The notes below the pieces were generated by a model. It made no database searches. It was given only the letters and a program-made list of their open reading frames with translations, and was not told where the DNA came from. Positions 33,282 to 41,094 of a stretch of 48,772 bases of DNA are shown one piece after another (within the stretch, counting starts at the first letter, position 1; the number at the start of each line of letters is the position of its first letter). The DNA comes from a virus: positions 1 through 48,772 of the IMG/VR virus record IMGVR_UViG_3300011013_002469. One strand, written 5' to 3'. Both the position numbers and the translations under genes were made by a program.

Positions 33282-33741
33282 CTAGTTTCCTCAGCTTTGA
33301 CATTAATGTATTTTTAGGCTTTTGTTTCCTCGGTTTGTACTCCCCTTTAGGAAGATCGATTACAGTTTTCTCCTTCTTTGCTTGCTCGTCAAGTATCTTC
33401 TTAGATTTTTCAACCCCCTCCTCGACAAATTTTAGAGGGAGAACAAATTTTTTAGACTTGTGTAGAAACCCTAGCGAATAAACACTTCTTCCACTAGGGC
33501 TGTTCAGGTAGTGCAGAATAGATTGGTCTCCGTACTTTTTCACAAGCTTCGCGGCAACCCTAACCTGAGTTTGATACTGCTCATTCTTAGAGTTATTCCA
33601 GAACTTGTATTCGAGGCTTCCGGTATTTTCCCGTTCGCTCCGACGTATGCACACCAATTCCGCAATATATTGTGGGGCACTACATGGCTGCGATGTTGAG
33701 ATACTCTTGTATTCTCGGGTGCTTGATTTTTTTTGATTCAT
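33256..33741 (-). CDS. Conserved-type phage protein of unknown function
   Basis: 161 residues. The core PQYIAELVCIRRSERE, then LEYKFWN and YQTQVRVAAKLVKKYGD, is a pattern I have seen in phage proteins near recA, without a known function. The C-terminal 40 residues are lysine-rich and likely disordered (KGEYKPRKQKPKN). The stated ATG overlaps the upstream gene by 62 bases; a GTG at 33,654 is an alternative but would cut into the core. A basic tail and location suggest binding to DNA or to the recombination complex (inference). Confidence 0.5.
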   Translation of the reverse strand: MNQKKSSTREYKSISTSQPCSAPQYIAELVCIRRSERENTGSLEYKFWNNSKNEQYQTQVRVAAKLVKKYGDQSILHYLNSPSGRSVYSLGFLHKSKKFVLPLKFVEEGVEKSKKILDEQAKKEKTVIDLPKGEYKPRKQKPKNTLMSKLRKLDGNKNEDS

Positions 33742-34201
33742 TCTTAAAGATCATGTTTTTCAAGTTGTCTAGAGACAGCCCTCTCACAGATTCTGCCGCC
33801 TCAAAATGATTGATAGGCCAAGTGTACTTGGCTACGTCAATATAATCGCACGAATCCCTCAGCAATGACACAGTTAAAGTCTGATAGGACTGGCCAAAAG
33901 ACCCATCCATCGTCTGCTCCTGTCCCACGCCACGCAGGATGGAGATTCCATCCAGTCCCTGCGAGTCTTCAAAAAAAACGCGATGCTCCGCCCCAAACAT
34001 GTAGAGTTCTACTTTTGCGGGATACACGTTGTTGTGCTGGCAATGTTTTCTCAACCTGTTCCAAGGATTGTCAAGATCGGGACGTTCGTAGTCGCCGTAA
34101 ACAACCGTATTGTCAGTTAGAGTGACTTGCCAACTCATCACCAAGTCTTCGTGGCACAATTTTTTCATGTACCCATCAAAGTTCGTGCAGATTGGGGACA
34201 T
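33680..34201 (-). CDS. Unknown phage protein
   Basis: 173 residues. After about 20 residues a beta-rich domain begins: SWQVTLTDNTVVYGDYERPD, then PWNRLRKHCQHNNVYPAKVE and LYMFGAEHRVFFED, a small beta-sandwich-like layout. The second half is helical. In-frame ATGs at residue 12 and residue 22 are alternative starts. No family is recognised; the gene lies between small unknowns and the recA block. Confidence 0.45.
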   Translation of the reverse strand: MSPICTNFDGYMKKLCHEDLVMSWQVTLTDNTVVYGDYERPDLDNPWNRLRKHCQHNNVYPAKVELYMFGAEHRVFFEDSQGLDGISILRGVGQEQTMDGSFGQSYQTLTVSLLRDSCDYIDVAKYTWPINHFEAAESVRGLSLDNLKNMIFKNESKKIKHPRIQEYLNIAAM

Positions 34202-34204
34202 TGG

Positions 34205-34513
34205 CTACTCTTTGATCTTATGGATATACTTTCTATATCTATCTGGTGACGAGGGGGTTTTTGTCTCTTTACTCTTGTTCTCGTCTGCCGCCATAGACGC
34301 GGTTTCCGTCATCACAGTAACCCCTCTCTCTTCGTTTCTGGCAAAGAGACCACTGACATCACTTTTTTCTTCTGTGTCACTGGGCAAATTGTCGACAAAT
34401 TTTTGCACAATAGATTCCGAGCGATTCATTTCTTTAGCGAGTTTTTCAGCTCCCTCAGAAAGATGTTCGGTGATATATTCTTTTTCTTTATTTGAAAGTG
34501 GACCCTTTTTCAT
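34205..34513 (-). CDS. Small helix-turn-helix protein
   Basis: 102 residues. The N-terminal 45 residues, KKGPLSNKEKEYITEHLSEG and AEKLAKEMNRSESIVQKFVD, form a helix-turn-helix of the sigma/MarR-like kind: a helix, a turn with 'ae.LAkem.RS' and a recognition helix. The rest is charged and low in hydrophobic residues, ending in a short basic helix. It may be a small transcription regulator. Start ATG lies three bases from the previous stop. Confidence 0.5.
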   Translation of the reverse strand: MKKGPLSNKEKEYITEHLSEGAEKLAKEMNRSESIVQKFVDNLPSDTEEKSDVSGLFARNEERGVTVMTETASMAADENKSKETKTPSSPDRYRKYIHKIKE

Positions 34514-34516
34514 TTT

Positions 34517-34858
34517 TTACTCCATAACAAGTCTTCTAGCTCTAGTAAAATACAACGTGTTCTTCGACTTCAAATATTTGATATAGTTCTCAAATGTATC
34601 TTCTGAGACCTTTTTGTATTTGTATAAATTCCTGTTTCCCCGAAAGTCAGTGCCATGAGGGTCTAAGATTTCTCCTCGTCCATACAATATGAATCTTTGC
34701 GTAGATGGATGTTCATAACCAAGGATCGTTGAAACCGTTTTGGCGACAGCCTTTTGCTCATCTGCCTCCACGCCTCGGTCGTCATAAAAGACGATATCTA
34801 CTTTGAGTGGGTCTGGCAAGTCTAGACCAGAAACATCTTCGTTTTCACCTCTCCCCAT
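34517..34858 (-). CDS. Unknown phage protein
   Basis: 113 residues. VDIVFYDDRGVEADEQKAVA and FILYGRGEILDPHG are the only ordered-looking stretches, and the C-terminus is basic (YFTRARRLVME). Nothing identifies a family. It is preceded by GGAGAGGATAAG and overlaps the upstream gene by 14 bases, so translation is likely. It belongs to a run of five small unknown genes between the FmdB-like and recA genes, perhaps virion assembly or takeover genes. Confidence 0.4.
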   Translation of the reverse strand: MGRGENEDVSGLDLPDPLKVDIVFYDDRGVEADEQKAVAKTVSTILGYEHPSTQRFILYGRGEILDPHGTDFRGNRNLYKYKKVSEDTFENYIKYLKSKNTLYFTRARRLVME

Positions 34859-35171
34859 CGCTTATCCTCTCCAAAAGTTTCTTTAATTTGTCTATGCACT
34901 TCGCCTCTGAAGTGCCTTTGACCACAAACTGTGCCTTTTGTCCTATGTTATATTTTTTCAACGCTTCTGAACCCATAACATGCAGATCTAACGTCCCATC
35001 TGGATTCATGGCTCTTATGTCAACCTTCATCGTTACTATAGCCATGTGGGGCTTCGTGCTCCTGTACATGTCCCCACTGCCATTGTTATGCCCAACTATT
35101 CTGGGAGACGAAGGGAGTCCACTGGGGAGCCTAGACGTAAGGTCAATATTTTTTTTAACCTCATCTTCCAT
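34845..35171 (-). CDS. Unknown phage protein
   Basis: 108 residues. The beta-rich centre is HMAIVTMKVDIRAMNPDGTL followed by DLHVMGSEALKKYNIGQKAQ and FVVKGTSEAKCIDKLKKLLE, which could be a small OB- or SH3-like barrel followed by a helix. No recognised motif. It overlaps the upstream zinc-ribbon gene by 11 bases and the next gene by 14. Confidence 0.4.
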   Translation of the reverse strand: MEDEVKKNIDLTSRLPSGLPSSPRIVGHNNGSGDMYRSTKPHMAIVTMKVDIRAMNPDGTLDLHVMGSEALKKYNIGQKAQFVVKGTSEAKCIDKLKKLLERISDGER

Positions 35172-35517
35172 TATCGCCCTCTCTGATCCACTTGACCTGT
35201 TGCTCAGGAGTCATAGACACTATTTTTTGATGTGTTTCTCTTTTTTCTTTCTGCTTCTTTTTTGTCTCGCGATCTATCCCATCTTTAATAGCCTTGTCTT
35301 GCCTCTCGTAAAATCCCATATTCTTGTAGTTTCTCTCGGCTTGTTGGCCAATTGTTTTTGACTCCCCCCTAACGAATGCGTGGGGAGGGCTGATAAAAAC
35401 CTTTCTGAGAGTCGTCTCTCCGCAAACAGGACACTTCAGTACAGATGGGTCTTGCATACGCTGCTGAATTTCTGTGTAGTAGGCACAAGGCGTGCATTCA
35501 AAGTCGTAAAGAGGCAT
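35161..35517 (-). CDS. FmdB-type zinc-ribbon protein
   Basis: 118 residues from the ATG at 35,517. The N-terminus MPLYDFECTPCAYYTEIQQR and LKCPVCGETTLRKVF contain two CxxC pairs (Cys8/Cys11, Cys29/Cys32) in the spacing of the FmdB regulatory zinc ribbon. The remainder is helical and rich in Lys, Glu and Gln. Family members are known from bacteria and many phages without a firm role. AAAGGAAAAACA gives a suitable ribosome site, which supports this start over a TTG six codons upstream. Confidence 0.75.
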   Translation of the reverse strand: MPLYDFECTPCAYYTEIQQRMQDPSVLKCPVCGETTLRKVFISPPHAFVRGESKTIGQQAERNYKNMGFYERQDKAIKDGIDRETKKKQKEKRETHQKIVSMTPEQQVKWIREGDNGR

Positions 35518-35575
35518 TGTTTTTCCTTTCGTCAATTTCTATATTATGGGGTTGGGCGTGCGAAGAATGCACTTT

Positions 35576-36244
35576 TTATTTTAGCCGATCCAAAATATTT
35601 GATATTATGCTATTTCTGACGATGTCTGAGGAATCCAGCTCACAAATAGAAACCCCTCGACAGTTGTCAAGTTTTGAGATACATGAATGGAGGCCACCAT
35701 ATTCGTTACCTCTGAGATCCGTCTGGTCCAAGTCTCCATTAATTACAGCCTTAGAACCCATCCCAATACGAGTCAAGAACATCTTGATTTGTTCAAAGGT
35801 GGCATTTTGTGCTTCATCTAGTATCATAAATGTATCATGAAAATTTCTTCCCCTCATGTATTCGAGAGGACATATTTCGATAGTATTGCTAGATCTCATT
35901 GAGTTATATGTATCTTTTCCTAGATAAAGCTTCATTTCTTCCATCACGGGAACTAGGTATGGCTGAACTTTTTCGGTGAGAGTGCCGGGTAAAAACCCAA
36001 GACCCCTTCCAGATTCCACCACGGGTCTGGTTATAACGAGCTTTTCTACCTTGTTTTCTAGGATGTACTCACAAGCCATTCCGACCGCGACCGCCGTCTT
36101 GCCGGTTCCCGCAGGCCCAGAACAAAACGTCACATCGGATTCGACCATAGATCTAATATATTCCGCCTGATTCTGAGTCTTTGGTTTGAGCTTCTTTCGG
36201 GCGGGGCGAGCATTGTATTTTGGGTTTCTTTTTTTTCTAGCCAT
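35576..36244 (-). CDS. phoH: PhoH-family ATPase
   Basis: 222 residues from the ATG at 36,244. The N-terminus is strongly basic (MARKKRNPKYNARPARKKLK). The P-loop is TFCSGPAGTGKTAVAVGM (residues 39-56). KLVITRPVVESGRGLGFLPG and the Walker B ESFMILDEAQN-type motif, here DTFMILDEAQNATFEQIKMF, are diagnostic of PhoH. RIGMGSKAVINGDLDQTDL follows. PhoH is common in phages of aquatic bacteria, with a likely RNA-helicase or phosphate-stress role. AAGG precedes the start; a longer frame reaches into the tail-protein gene. Confidence 0.93.
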   Translation of the reverse strand: MARKKRNPKYNARPARKKLKPKTQNQAEYIRSMVESDVTFCSGPAGTGKTAVAVGMACEYILENKVEKLVITRPVVESGRGLGFLPGTLTEKVQPYLVPVMEEMKLYLGKDTYNSMRSSNTIEICPLEYMRGRNFHDTFMILDEAQNATFEQIKMFLTRIGMGSKAVINGDLDQTDLRGNEYGGLHSCISKLDNCRGVSICELDSSDIVRNSIISNILDRLK

Positions 36245-36251
36245 GTGTACC

Positions 36252-37508
36252 TTAGTAAATTTCTGTTGCTGTGGGGTTGGCGTACAGTGTGGTATCTTGA
36301 AAAACCACAAAATCACTGTGGTCGTTTTGATAAGACAGGGTAGCTTCTACATTGCCGCCACCGCTGGCATCGCCTCCCCCGAAGCTTAAACTTGTTAAAT
36401 AGTTTTTCTTGCCCAGTAGCCAGCTAATATATCTAGTAGTATTATCTTCTCCCAGTGCCTTCGTATATAGGGCAATTTCTCTGTTGGTTTTATAGAGCGA
36501 TAAGTTCCCAGTGCCTCCTGCAAAATTTTGATCATTCAGCTCCCAGTCGGTCGACGCTCTCCCCTTGTATGTGTCTGCGACCACCCCAGTGAAAGATGCT
36601 GTTACACCAACTGGAAGTACTATCTGTTTCATAAAGTTTTGTTTGGTTCTATCTCCTCTGGCTCCTCCAAATTCCCCATTATCGAACAGATCCATATAAT
36701 CGATAGTCATTCCCAGCTCTATGCTTTGCAGTCCTATCACTGGTAAATTTGGGCCAAAAGCTCCCTCTTTTTTAGTCTTGCCCATATCAAACATGTCCTC
36801 TACTTCCTCGGGCAGTTTCCATTCTAGTGAATCAAGGTGTCGTCTCGTTAAAAGCATCGCTGGGGGTTGAAACCCTACGGGGGTAGGAGGTGACGCGGTT
36901 GGCGTGCCCCATGTTACACTGCCTAGTCCAGTGATATCGTTCATTGTGGCGACCCCAGTGGTAAAAGACAGACTTTCTCTTATCGGGCCATCCACCGCAA
37001 AAGAATAGTCTACCGATGTTAACAGGCAGGATCTGTATGTGGCACTAGAAAACTTTTGGTTGCCCTTGGGGTCTCCTAGATATGCCGCCTCATCATCGCT
37101 ATAAACAATGCAGATGTCATAGTTTCTTAGAGTTCCACTGAAGCCATCGGCACCAAGATTGGAGGAGTCCAGTAGATGAGAAGTTTTATAGGCGGATGGG
37201 CTACCGACAGGATAATAAAATGGCCTTCCGTAACCTATGTCATCGTTGCCCCCGTCAAGCACTCTGTCGATGGTTATCGAAAATTCCTGCTTTCCATAGC
37301 TGCCGTATTCCTGTTGGAATCTTCCAAGGTCAGTGTAGGGTGTTCTGGGAAAGCTTGAATCCACGCCTATGGATTGAACGCCACGCAGAACATCCATAGT
37401 ACCAGCAGAATTATCAGTTCCACCCGACGTGGTGCTCTGTCGCTTCCTGTACAGAACACCCTGACAGGCGTTAAAAATCCTGCTATTATTTAGATTACTG
37501 ATTGGCAC
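36252..37508 (-). CDS. Probable tail tube (virion) protein
   Basis: 418 residues. It is rich in Gly, Ser, Thr and Asp with few cysteines. VQSIGVDSSFPRTPYTDLGR, then FSITIDRVLDGG, YDICIVYSDD, and YRSCLLTSVDYSFAVDGPIR resemble the beta-barrel of major tail tube proteins ('...V.sysysf.vdg...EslsftG'). The second half repeats such strands (VIGLQSIELGMTIDYMDLFD; ILPVGVTASFTGVV-like). Length is above that of most tube proteins. It starts with a GTG behind a weak site, and a 48-base gap precedes it, the largest in this part. PhoH follows directly. Confidence 0.55.
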   Translation of the reverse strand: MPISNLNNSRIFNACQGVLYRKRQSTTSGGTDNSAGTMDVLRGVQSIGVDSSFPRTPYTDLGRFQQEYGSYGKQEFSITIDRVLDGGNDDIGYGRPFYYPVGSPSAYKTSHLLDSSNLGADGFSGTLRNYDICIVYSDDEAAYLGDPKGNQKFSSATYRSCLLTSVDYSFAVDGPIRESLSFTTGVATMNDITGLGSVTWGTPTASPPTPVGFQPPAMLLTRRHLDSLEWKLPEEVEDMFDMGKTKKEGAFGPNLPVIGLQSIELGMTIDYMDLFDNGEFGGARGDRTKQNFMKQIVLPVGVTASFTGVVADTYKGRASTDWELNDQNFAGGTGNLSLYKTNREIALYTKALGEDNTTRYISWLLGKKNYLTSLSFGGGDASGGGNVEATLSYQNDHSDFVVFQDTTLYANPTATEIY

Positions 37509-37556
37509 TTGAAAATCCCGTCAAAAAAGGTATCCAAACTACTAGTATATACACAT

Positions 37557-37919
37557 TCAGTCATCCTCTTTTACGAAAATTCCATCCACCATACGCCCCC
37601 TTCTGTCTTTGATGTCGTTGTAGGCGACTTTAAGGCAGTCAAAAAGACTTACATTGTTTCGCTCGCAAATATTAAGCATAACCACCAGCATATCCCCGAT
37701 ATCGTCTTTTATGTCGTTATTTTTGCAAACAGAGTCGGATAATTCTCCCAGTTCCTGTAGCAATTTTAGAACCTGATCCTTGTCCGAACTGCCTCCAATA
37801 AGATTTCTATCGCGATGCCACTGGATAACCCTTTCCGTTAGTGAAGCAAGGTCTCTCGCAGGCTCTGAAAAGGGGTTGTCTCTTTGCTTCATCCTAGCAT
37901 AATGATCTTGTATACTCAT
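37557..37919 (-). CDS. mazG: MazG-like nucleotide pyrophosphohydrolase
   Basis: 120 residues. LASLTERVIQWHRDRNLIGG and KLLQELGELSDSVCKNNDIK, then DDIGDMLVVMLNICERNNVS, form the all-alpha MazG core with the E-x2-E and E-x-x-D metal ligands (here E-L-G-E and D-x3-D). Phage MazG proteins hydrolyse non-canonical or alarmone-type nucleotides and protect dNTP quality. ATGA overlap with the small unknown gene; ThyX is next upstream, so this is a nucleotide-metabolism pair. Confidence 0.85.
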   Translation of the reverse strand: MSIQDHYARMKQRDNPFSEPARDLASLTERVIQWHRDRNLIGGSSDKDQVLKLLQELGELSDSVCKNNDIKDDIGDMLVVMLNICERNNVSLFDCLKVAYNDIKDRRGRMVDGIFVKEDD

Positions 37920-38128
37920 GTATTATTTTTCATCTTAAAATGGATCTTATTTAAATGTATAGTAAATACTGTCTCATCCCCGATTTGTTCAGACTCGACA
38001 TGCTGCATTACGTCTGAAACTAAACTGTTAATTTTCTTGATTAATTCAGGCTCGATACCAACGCGATCCAGAATCCCGTCAATCAAATTGTCAACCATTC
38101 CCCCGTATCTTGCTTCTTCATTCGTCAT
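37916..38128 (-). CDS. Unknown small protein
   Basis: 70 residues from the ATG at 38,128 (a GTG one codon earlier is possible). GGMVDNLIDGILDRVGIEPE followed by LIKKINSLVSDVMQHVESEQ is a helical bundle, and TVFTIHLNKIHFKMKNN gives two strands. No family recognised. It sits between thyX and mazG with an ATGA overlap into mazG. Confidence 0.5.
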   Translation of the reverse strand: MTNEEARYGGMVDNLIDGILDRVGIEPELIKKINSLVSDVMQHVESEQIGDETVFTIHLNKIHFKMKNNT

Positions 38129-38786
38129 CACATCTCCATGCGTTTAAAGTATGTTTGAAGGGGTTTCCTTCGATGTTCGCAACCAATGCGAGCATTTGTT
38201 CTGCTATGTCTCTGATTTCTAACTGTGCGTGTTCGCTATTTCTCAGTTTTTGAAAATTGGCAAAACTCCGCATATTAAACATGATATCGGCCTGTATTTG
38301 GCTATTGTATGTCTTGAAGAATCTAGCAGATTCCTTTGCACGTTTTCTACCAAGGGCCGGAGTTAGATCTTCCATGCAGGCGTGGTATAGCCTGTTACCC
38401 TCCTCTGTGTATTCCGCCAGTCTTTCGTACCACGTATCTGAGGGGGAACGAAACATTTCTTCTACGCCCAGAGACACGTCTCTCCAGTCTTCTGGAAGGT
38501 AGTATTTGTCCTCTTTTAGTTCCTTGTATCTAGCGGACTCGGCATTGAGACTGCTGATCCGATGTTTGAGTAGATGGACGTGGCTAGCAATATCGGTATC
38601 AACCAAAAAATGGACAACACCTTTTTCAAAGGGTGTTTCGTGTCCATTGCTCCATAACATATTGATAAGCTTGCCAACTCGACCCCTCTTTTCGTCTGTT
38701 AGGTCTCGGTTGGTACTTGTCCAAGCGGAACACGCGATTGTTACATCTGATCCGTAGTGACCCAGCAGCTCAACTAAATTTTTCAT
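38118..38786 (-). CDS. thyX: Flavin-dependent thymidylate synthase
   Basis: 222 residues. The ThyX signature R-H-R-x-x-S-x-N-x-x-S-x-R-Y appears as KHRISSLNAESARY (residues 74-87), with Lys in the first position. NGHETPFEKGVVHFLVDTDI and MFNMRSFANFQKLR are the neighbouring FAD and dUMP segments. It makes dTMP from dUMP with FAD, NADPH and methylene-tetrahydrofolate. ATGA overlap with the epimerase gene upstream. No ThyA or dUTPase is seen in the window. Confidence 0.94.
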   Translation of the reverse strand: MKNLVELLGHYGSDVTIACSAWTSTNRDLTDEKRGRVGKLINMLWSNGHETPFEKGVVHFLVDTDIASHVHLLKHRISSLNAESARYKELKEDKYYLPEDWRDVSLGVEEMFRSPSDTWYERLAEYTEEGNRLYHACMEDLTPALGRKRAKESARFFKTYNSQIQADIMFNMRSFANFQKLRNSEHAQLEIRDIAEQMLALVANIEGNPFKHTLNAWRCDDE

Positions 38787-39691
38787 TTACTTTGCTCCAG
38801 CCATGTCTTGAGGTCAATAGAAGGTTCCCATCCAAAAGATCTTAATTTATCTATATTAGCCTCTGTGAATCTGGCCTCCGCTGGTCGCTCTGCTATATGT
38901 CTATACTTTCCATACACGCCACCAATCATCGATACTAAATCTAAGACGGAGCAGCTCTTGCCGGTGCCCACATTAAACACAGTGCCCAAACCCCTACGGC
39001 CCTGATAAAAAGCCATTGTCATGTTGGCGTTTACAATATCAGATACGTGTGTATAGTCTCTAGTCTGTTGTCCGTCTCCAACAACGGTCATATAGTTTCC
39101 TTCTCGATACTGTTTCTGGAAGAGACCAATGACTGGGGCATACTGCCCGTTGGTGGGCTGTCTCTCACCATACACATTGAAGTATCTGAAGACGACTGTT
39201 TCGACGCCATACAAGTCGTAGTACATCTTGCATAGGTCTTCTCCAGCACACTTTGATACGGAGTAAGGATTTAGACAATCTCTCTCCATTGTTTCAACCA
39301 TTGGAGAGCTGTTTTTGAGTCCATATGCTGATGAGGTAGAAGAATAGAGGACTCTTTTGACAGTACTCTTTCGAGACGCCTCCAGAACATTCAGAGTTCC
39401 TATAGCGTTGGTTTGGAATGCCAGTCTTGGATTTTCTATCGAGGGCTGTATTCTAGCCTCTGCGGCAGCATGAAAAACATAATCAATCCCAGAAAACAGT
39501 GGTTCTATTGCGTCATATTGAGTGATATCTATATTGTGATACCTTGCATTATCGTTATGATAGAACTGCTCATGACAATCTGCGGAGTGGTTATCTATTA
39601 CCGTAACATCAAATTCCCTCAGCACAAGCTCGTCAACAATGTGAGAACCGATGAAACCACATCCCCCCGTAACCAACGCTGTTTTACTCAT
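38783..39691 (-). CDS. NAD-dependent UDP-sugar epimerase (extended SDR)
   Basis: 302 residues from the ATG at 39,691. TALVTGGCGFIGSHIVDEL is the TGxxGxxG motif (residues 8-15). VLYSSTSSAYGLKN and NPYSVSKCAGEDLCKMYYDL give the Ser and Tyr-x3-Lys catalytic residues. YFNVYGERQPTNGQYAPVIG and TRDYTHVSDIV are typical of UDP-glucose/UDP-GlcNAc 4-epimerases and UDP-glucuronate epimerases. Given the UDP-glucose dehydrogenase two genes upstream, epimerisation of UDP-glucuronate to UDP-galacturonate is a reasonable guess. TAAGGTG precedes this ATG, which is preferred over one nine codons upstream. Confidence 0.85.
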   Translation of the reverse strand: MSKTALVTGGCGFIGSHIVDELVLREFDVTVIDNHSADCHEQFYHNDNARYHNIDITQYDAIEPLFSGIDYVFHAAAEARIQPSIENPRLAFQTNAIGTLNVLEASRKSTVKRVLYSSTSSAYGLKNSSPMVETMERDCLNPYSVSKCAGEDLCKMYYDLYGVETVVFRYFNVYGERQPTNGQYAPVIGLFQKQYREGNYMTVVGDGQQTRDYTHVSDIVNANMTMAFYQGRRGLGTVFNVGTGKSCSVLDLVSMIGGVYGKYRHIAERPAEARFTEANIDKLRSFGWEPSIDLKTWLEQSK

Positions 39692-40136
39692 TAGTTGACA
39701 CCTTACCGATAAGTTCACTTGATGACTGTGTTTTTCCTCCCCCTACATTGTAAGCGGTTTTTATGTTTCTCCATTGGCAGTACTCCTCTTCTGGGGAGTT
39801 TCCTGCTGTTCTATCTCCACCATTTGCAAATATCATACTGTCAAAAAAATAGTCTACCGAATAGTGTGAGTATAAGTCTTTAAGGGTCTCTACCACAGTG
39901 CCATCTGTGTCTTTGGAAATCACGCACCGAGTAACGGGTTTCAATGCGGACACAATTCTGGCTCGATCTTCTTCATTCATAAACTCTTTAGAGCCTTTAA
40001 GTCTTACCTGACTGTCGCTGTTCACAATGACAACCAGCTCGTCTCCGAGTTCGGCTGCACCCTCTATGTAGTCTAAGTGTCCCGTGTGGAGTGGATTGAA
40101 ATATCCCGACACAATTACAATTCTTGTGTAGCTCAT
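39684..40136 (-). CDS. RfaE2/HldC-like nucleotidyltransferase
   Basis: 150 residues. IVIVSGYFNPLHTGHLDYIE holds the HxGH motif. NSDSQVRLKGSKEFMNEEDR and ARIVSALKPVTRCV follow as in heptose-1-phosphate adenylyltransferases. FANGGDRTAGNSPEEEYC and SSSELIGKV give the rest of the active site. It is a paralogue of the protein at 6,617-7,039 but differs at the C-terminus, so a different sugar- or alcohol-phosphate is likely. ATGA overlap with the small membrane protein. Confidence 0.78.
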   Translation of the reverse strand: MSYTRIVIVSGYFNPLHTGHLDYIEGAAELGDELVVIVNSDSQVRLKGSKEFMNEEDRARIVSALKPVTRCVISKDTDGTVVETLKDLYSHYSVDYFFDSMIFANGGDRTAGNSPEEEYCQWRNIKTAYNVGGGKTQSSSELIGKVSTNE

Positions 40137-40258
40137 TTATTTTTCCTTCTACGTCTGTTAAAGACTTTCTTTTCTTCCAGCTTGAGAAGCTGTAGTCCCA
40201 TGAGTAGGATGGTAAATTCTATGGTCCATGCTGTTATACCAGCCAAAAATGCGTCCAC
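40133..40258 (-). CDS. Very small membrane protein
   Basis: 41 residues from a GTG at 40,258. One membrane helix (FLAGITAWTIEFTILLMGLQ) is followed by a basic tail KKVFNRRRRKNK, which predicts the tail stays in the cytoplasm. The GTG shares one base with the stop of the dehydrogenase gene, GGGGAGGG lies about 11 bases upstream, and the stop forms an ATGA overlap with the next gene. These junctions argue that it is real despite its size. A longer frame from 40,348 would run inside the dehydrogenase gene. Function unknown. Confidence 0.6.
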   Translation of the reverse strand: MDAFLAGITAWTIEFTILLMGLQLLKLEEKKVFNRRRRKNK

Positions 40259-41094
40259 TAGGTGACAGCCCTCCCCTTTAATTGCTCCCAGTCTTTCTCT
40301 GGTCTGACCTCTAGATTGGTTTCCCATGCCCCTTGTAGGGTGTGACATGGAGTTCCCATTTCGTTAGCGAAGTGCAAAATGGCGTTTAGATCCTTTGGGA
40401 AGCAACTGCCTCCAAAGCCTCTTTTTCCGTCTGGCCCCGGCACAACCCAGTGAGTATGACCAAGACGAGGATCAAACGTTGCGTATTCACAAACCTTATC
40501 GTAGTCAACTCCGTCCGCACCGCATAAAGCGGCAAATTCATTAGCTAGAGAAACCTTAACCGCCAAGAAACAGTTAGACAAATACTTCACGTATTCAGCC
40601 GTTGAGGAGTCTGTTTTAATTACCGTTACATTTGGAAACACGTGGGAATAAAATTGCTTGAGTGCGGTAGTGACTCTTATGTTGCCGCCCAGCAAGACCC
40701 TATTGGTATTTTTGAAGTCTTGACTTGCGAATCTCTCAGTCAAAAACTCTGGATTGAAAGCTATTTGGTCTGTGTTGAGCTGTTCATTCAGACGTTTTGT
40801 GGTTCCCGGCGGAACAGTGGACTTGATAACAATTGCGTGGTCTTTTCCGGCACTCACGGCCTCGGAGCATATGTGCTCTACTATCGAAACATTACAGGAA
40901 CCATCTTCGTTCATTGGTGTCGGGACACAAACAAATACAGCATCACACGATTCACACAGTTCCGACACGGAGTTGTGTGTGGATATCTTCACCACAGACT
41001 TGTCGTATGTGAACACTTCATAGTATTTCGAGAAGGACTCCTTTAACGCCTGTCCCACGAACCCTTGTCCTATAATTCCTACCTTTTTTATCAC
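40258..41094 (-). CDS. Short UDP-glucose/GDP-mannose 6-dehydrogenase
   Basis: 278 residues. The NAD domain starts KKVGIIGQGFVGQALKESF. AVFVCVPTPMNEDGS and VIKSTVPPGTTKRL are family signatures. AFNPEFLTERFASQDF and the central helix VKYLSNCFLAVKVSLANEFA follow, then the catalytic GFGGSCFPKDLNAI with Cys near residue 230. The chain then stops, so the C-terminal UDP-binding domain of the usual 390-450-residue enzyme is missing. It would make UDP-glucuronate or a similar uronate if active. The start is a GTG in a GTGA overlap. Confidence 0.88.
   Translation of the reverse strand: MIKKVGIIGQGFVGQALKESFSKYYEVFTYDKSVVKISTHNSVSELCESCDAVFVCVPTPMNEDGSCNVSIVEHICSEAVSAGKDHAIVIKSTVPPGTTKRLNEQLNTDQIAFNPEFLTERFASQDFKNTNRVLLGGNIRVTTALKQFYSHVFPNVTVIKTDSSTAEYVKYLSNCFLAVKVSLANEFAALCGADGVDYDKVCEYATFDPRLGHTHWVVPGPDGKRGFGGSCFPKDLNAILHFANEMGTPCHTLQGAWETNLEVRPEKDWEQLKGRAVT

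Noticed and set aside
34807-35361. Long plus-strand frame (184 codons) opposite small unknown genes
   Set aside because: It lies wholly over minus-strand frames that have ribosome sites and tight junctions with their neighbours. Its translation is rich in hydrophobic runs typical of an antisense frame, and no plus-strand gene is supported anywhere else.
35540-35575. Hairpin GTGC...GCAC after phoH as a terminator
   Set aside because: The stem has only four pairs and is followed by a C-rich sequence, not by a U-tract.
37509-37556. Promoter in the 48-base gap before the probable tail protein
   Set aside because: A TATACT box is present on the minus strand, but the -35 position is AAAAGA-like and no phage late-promoter consensus is evident.
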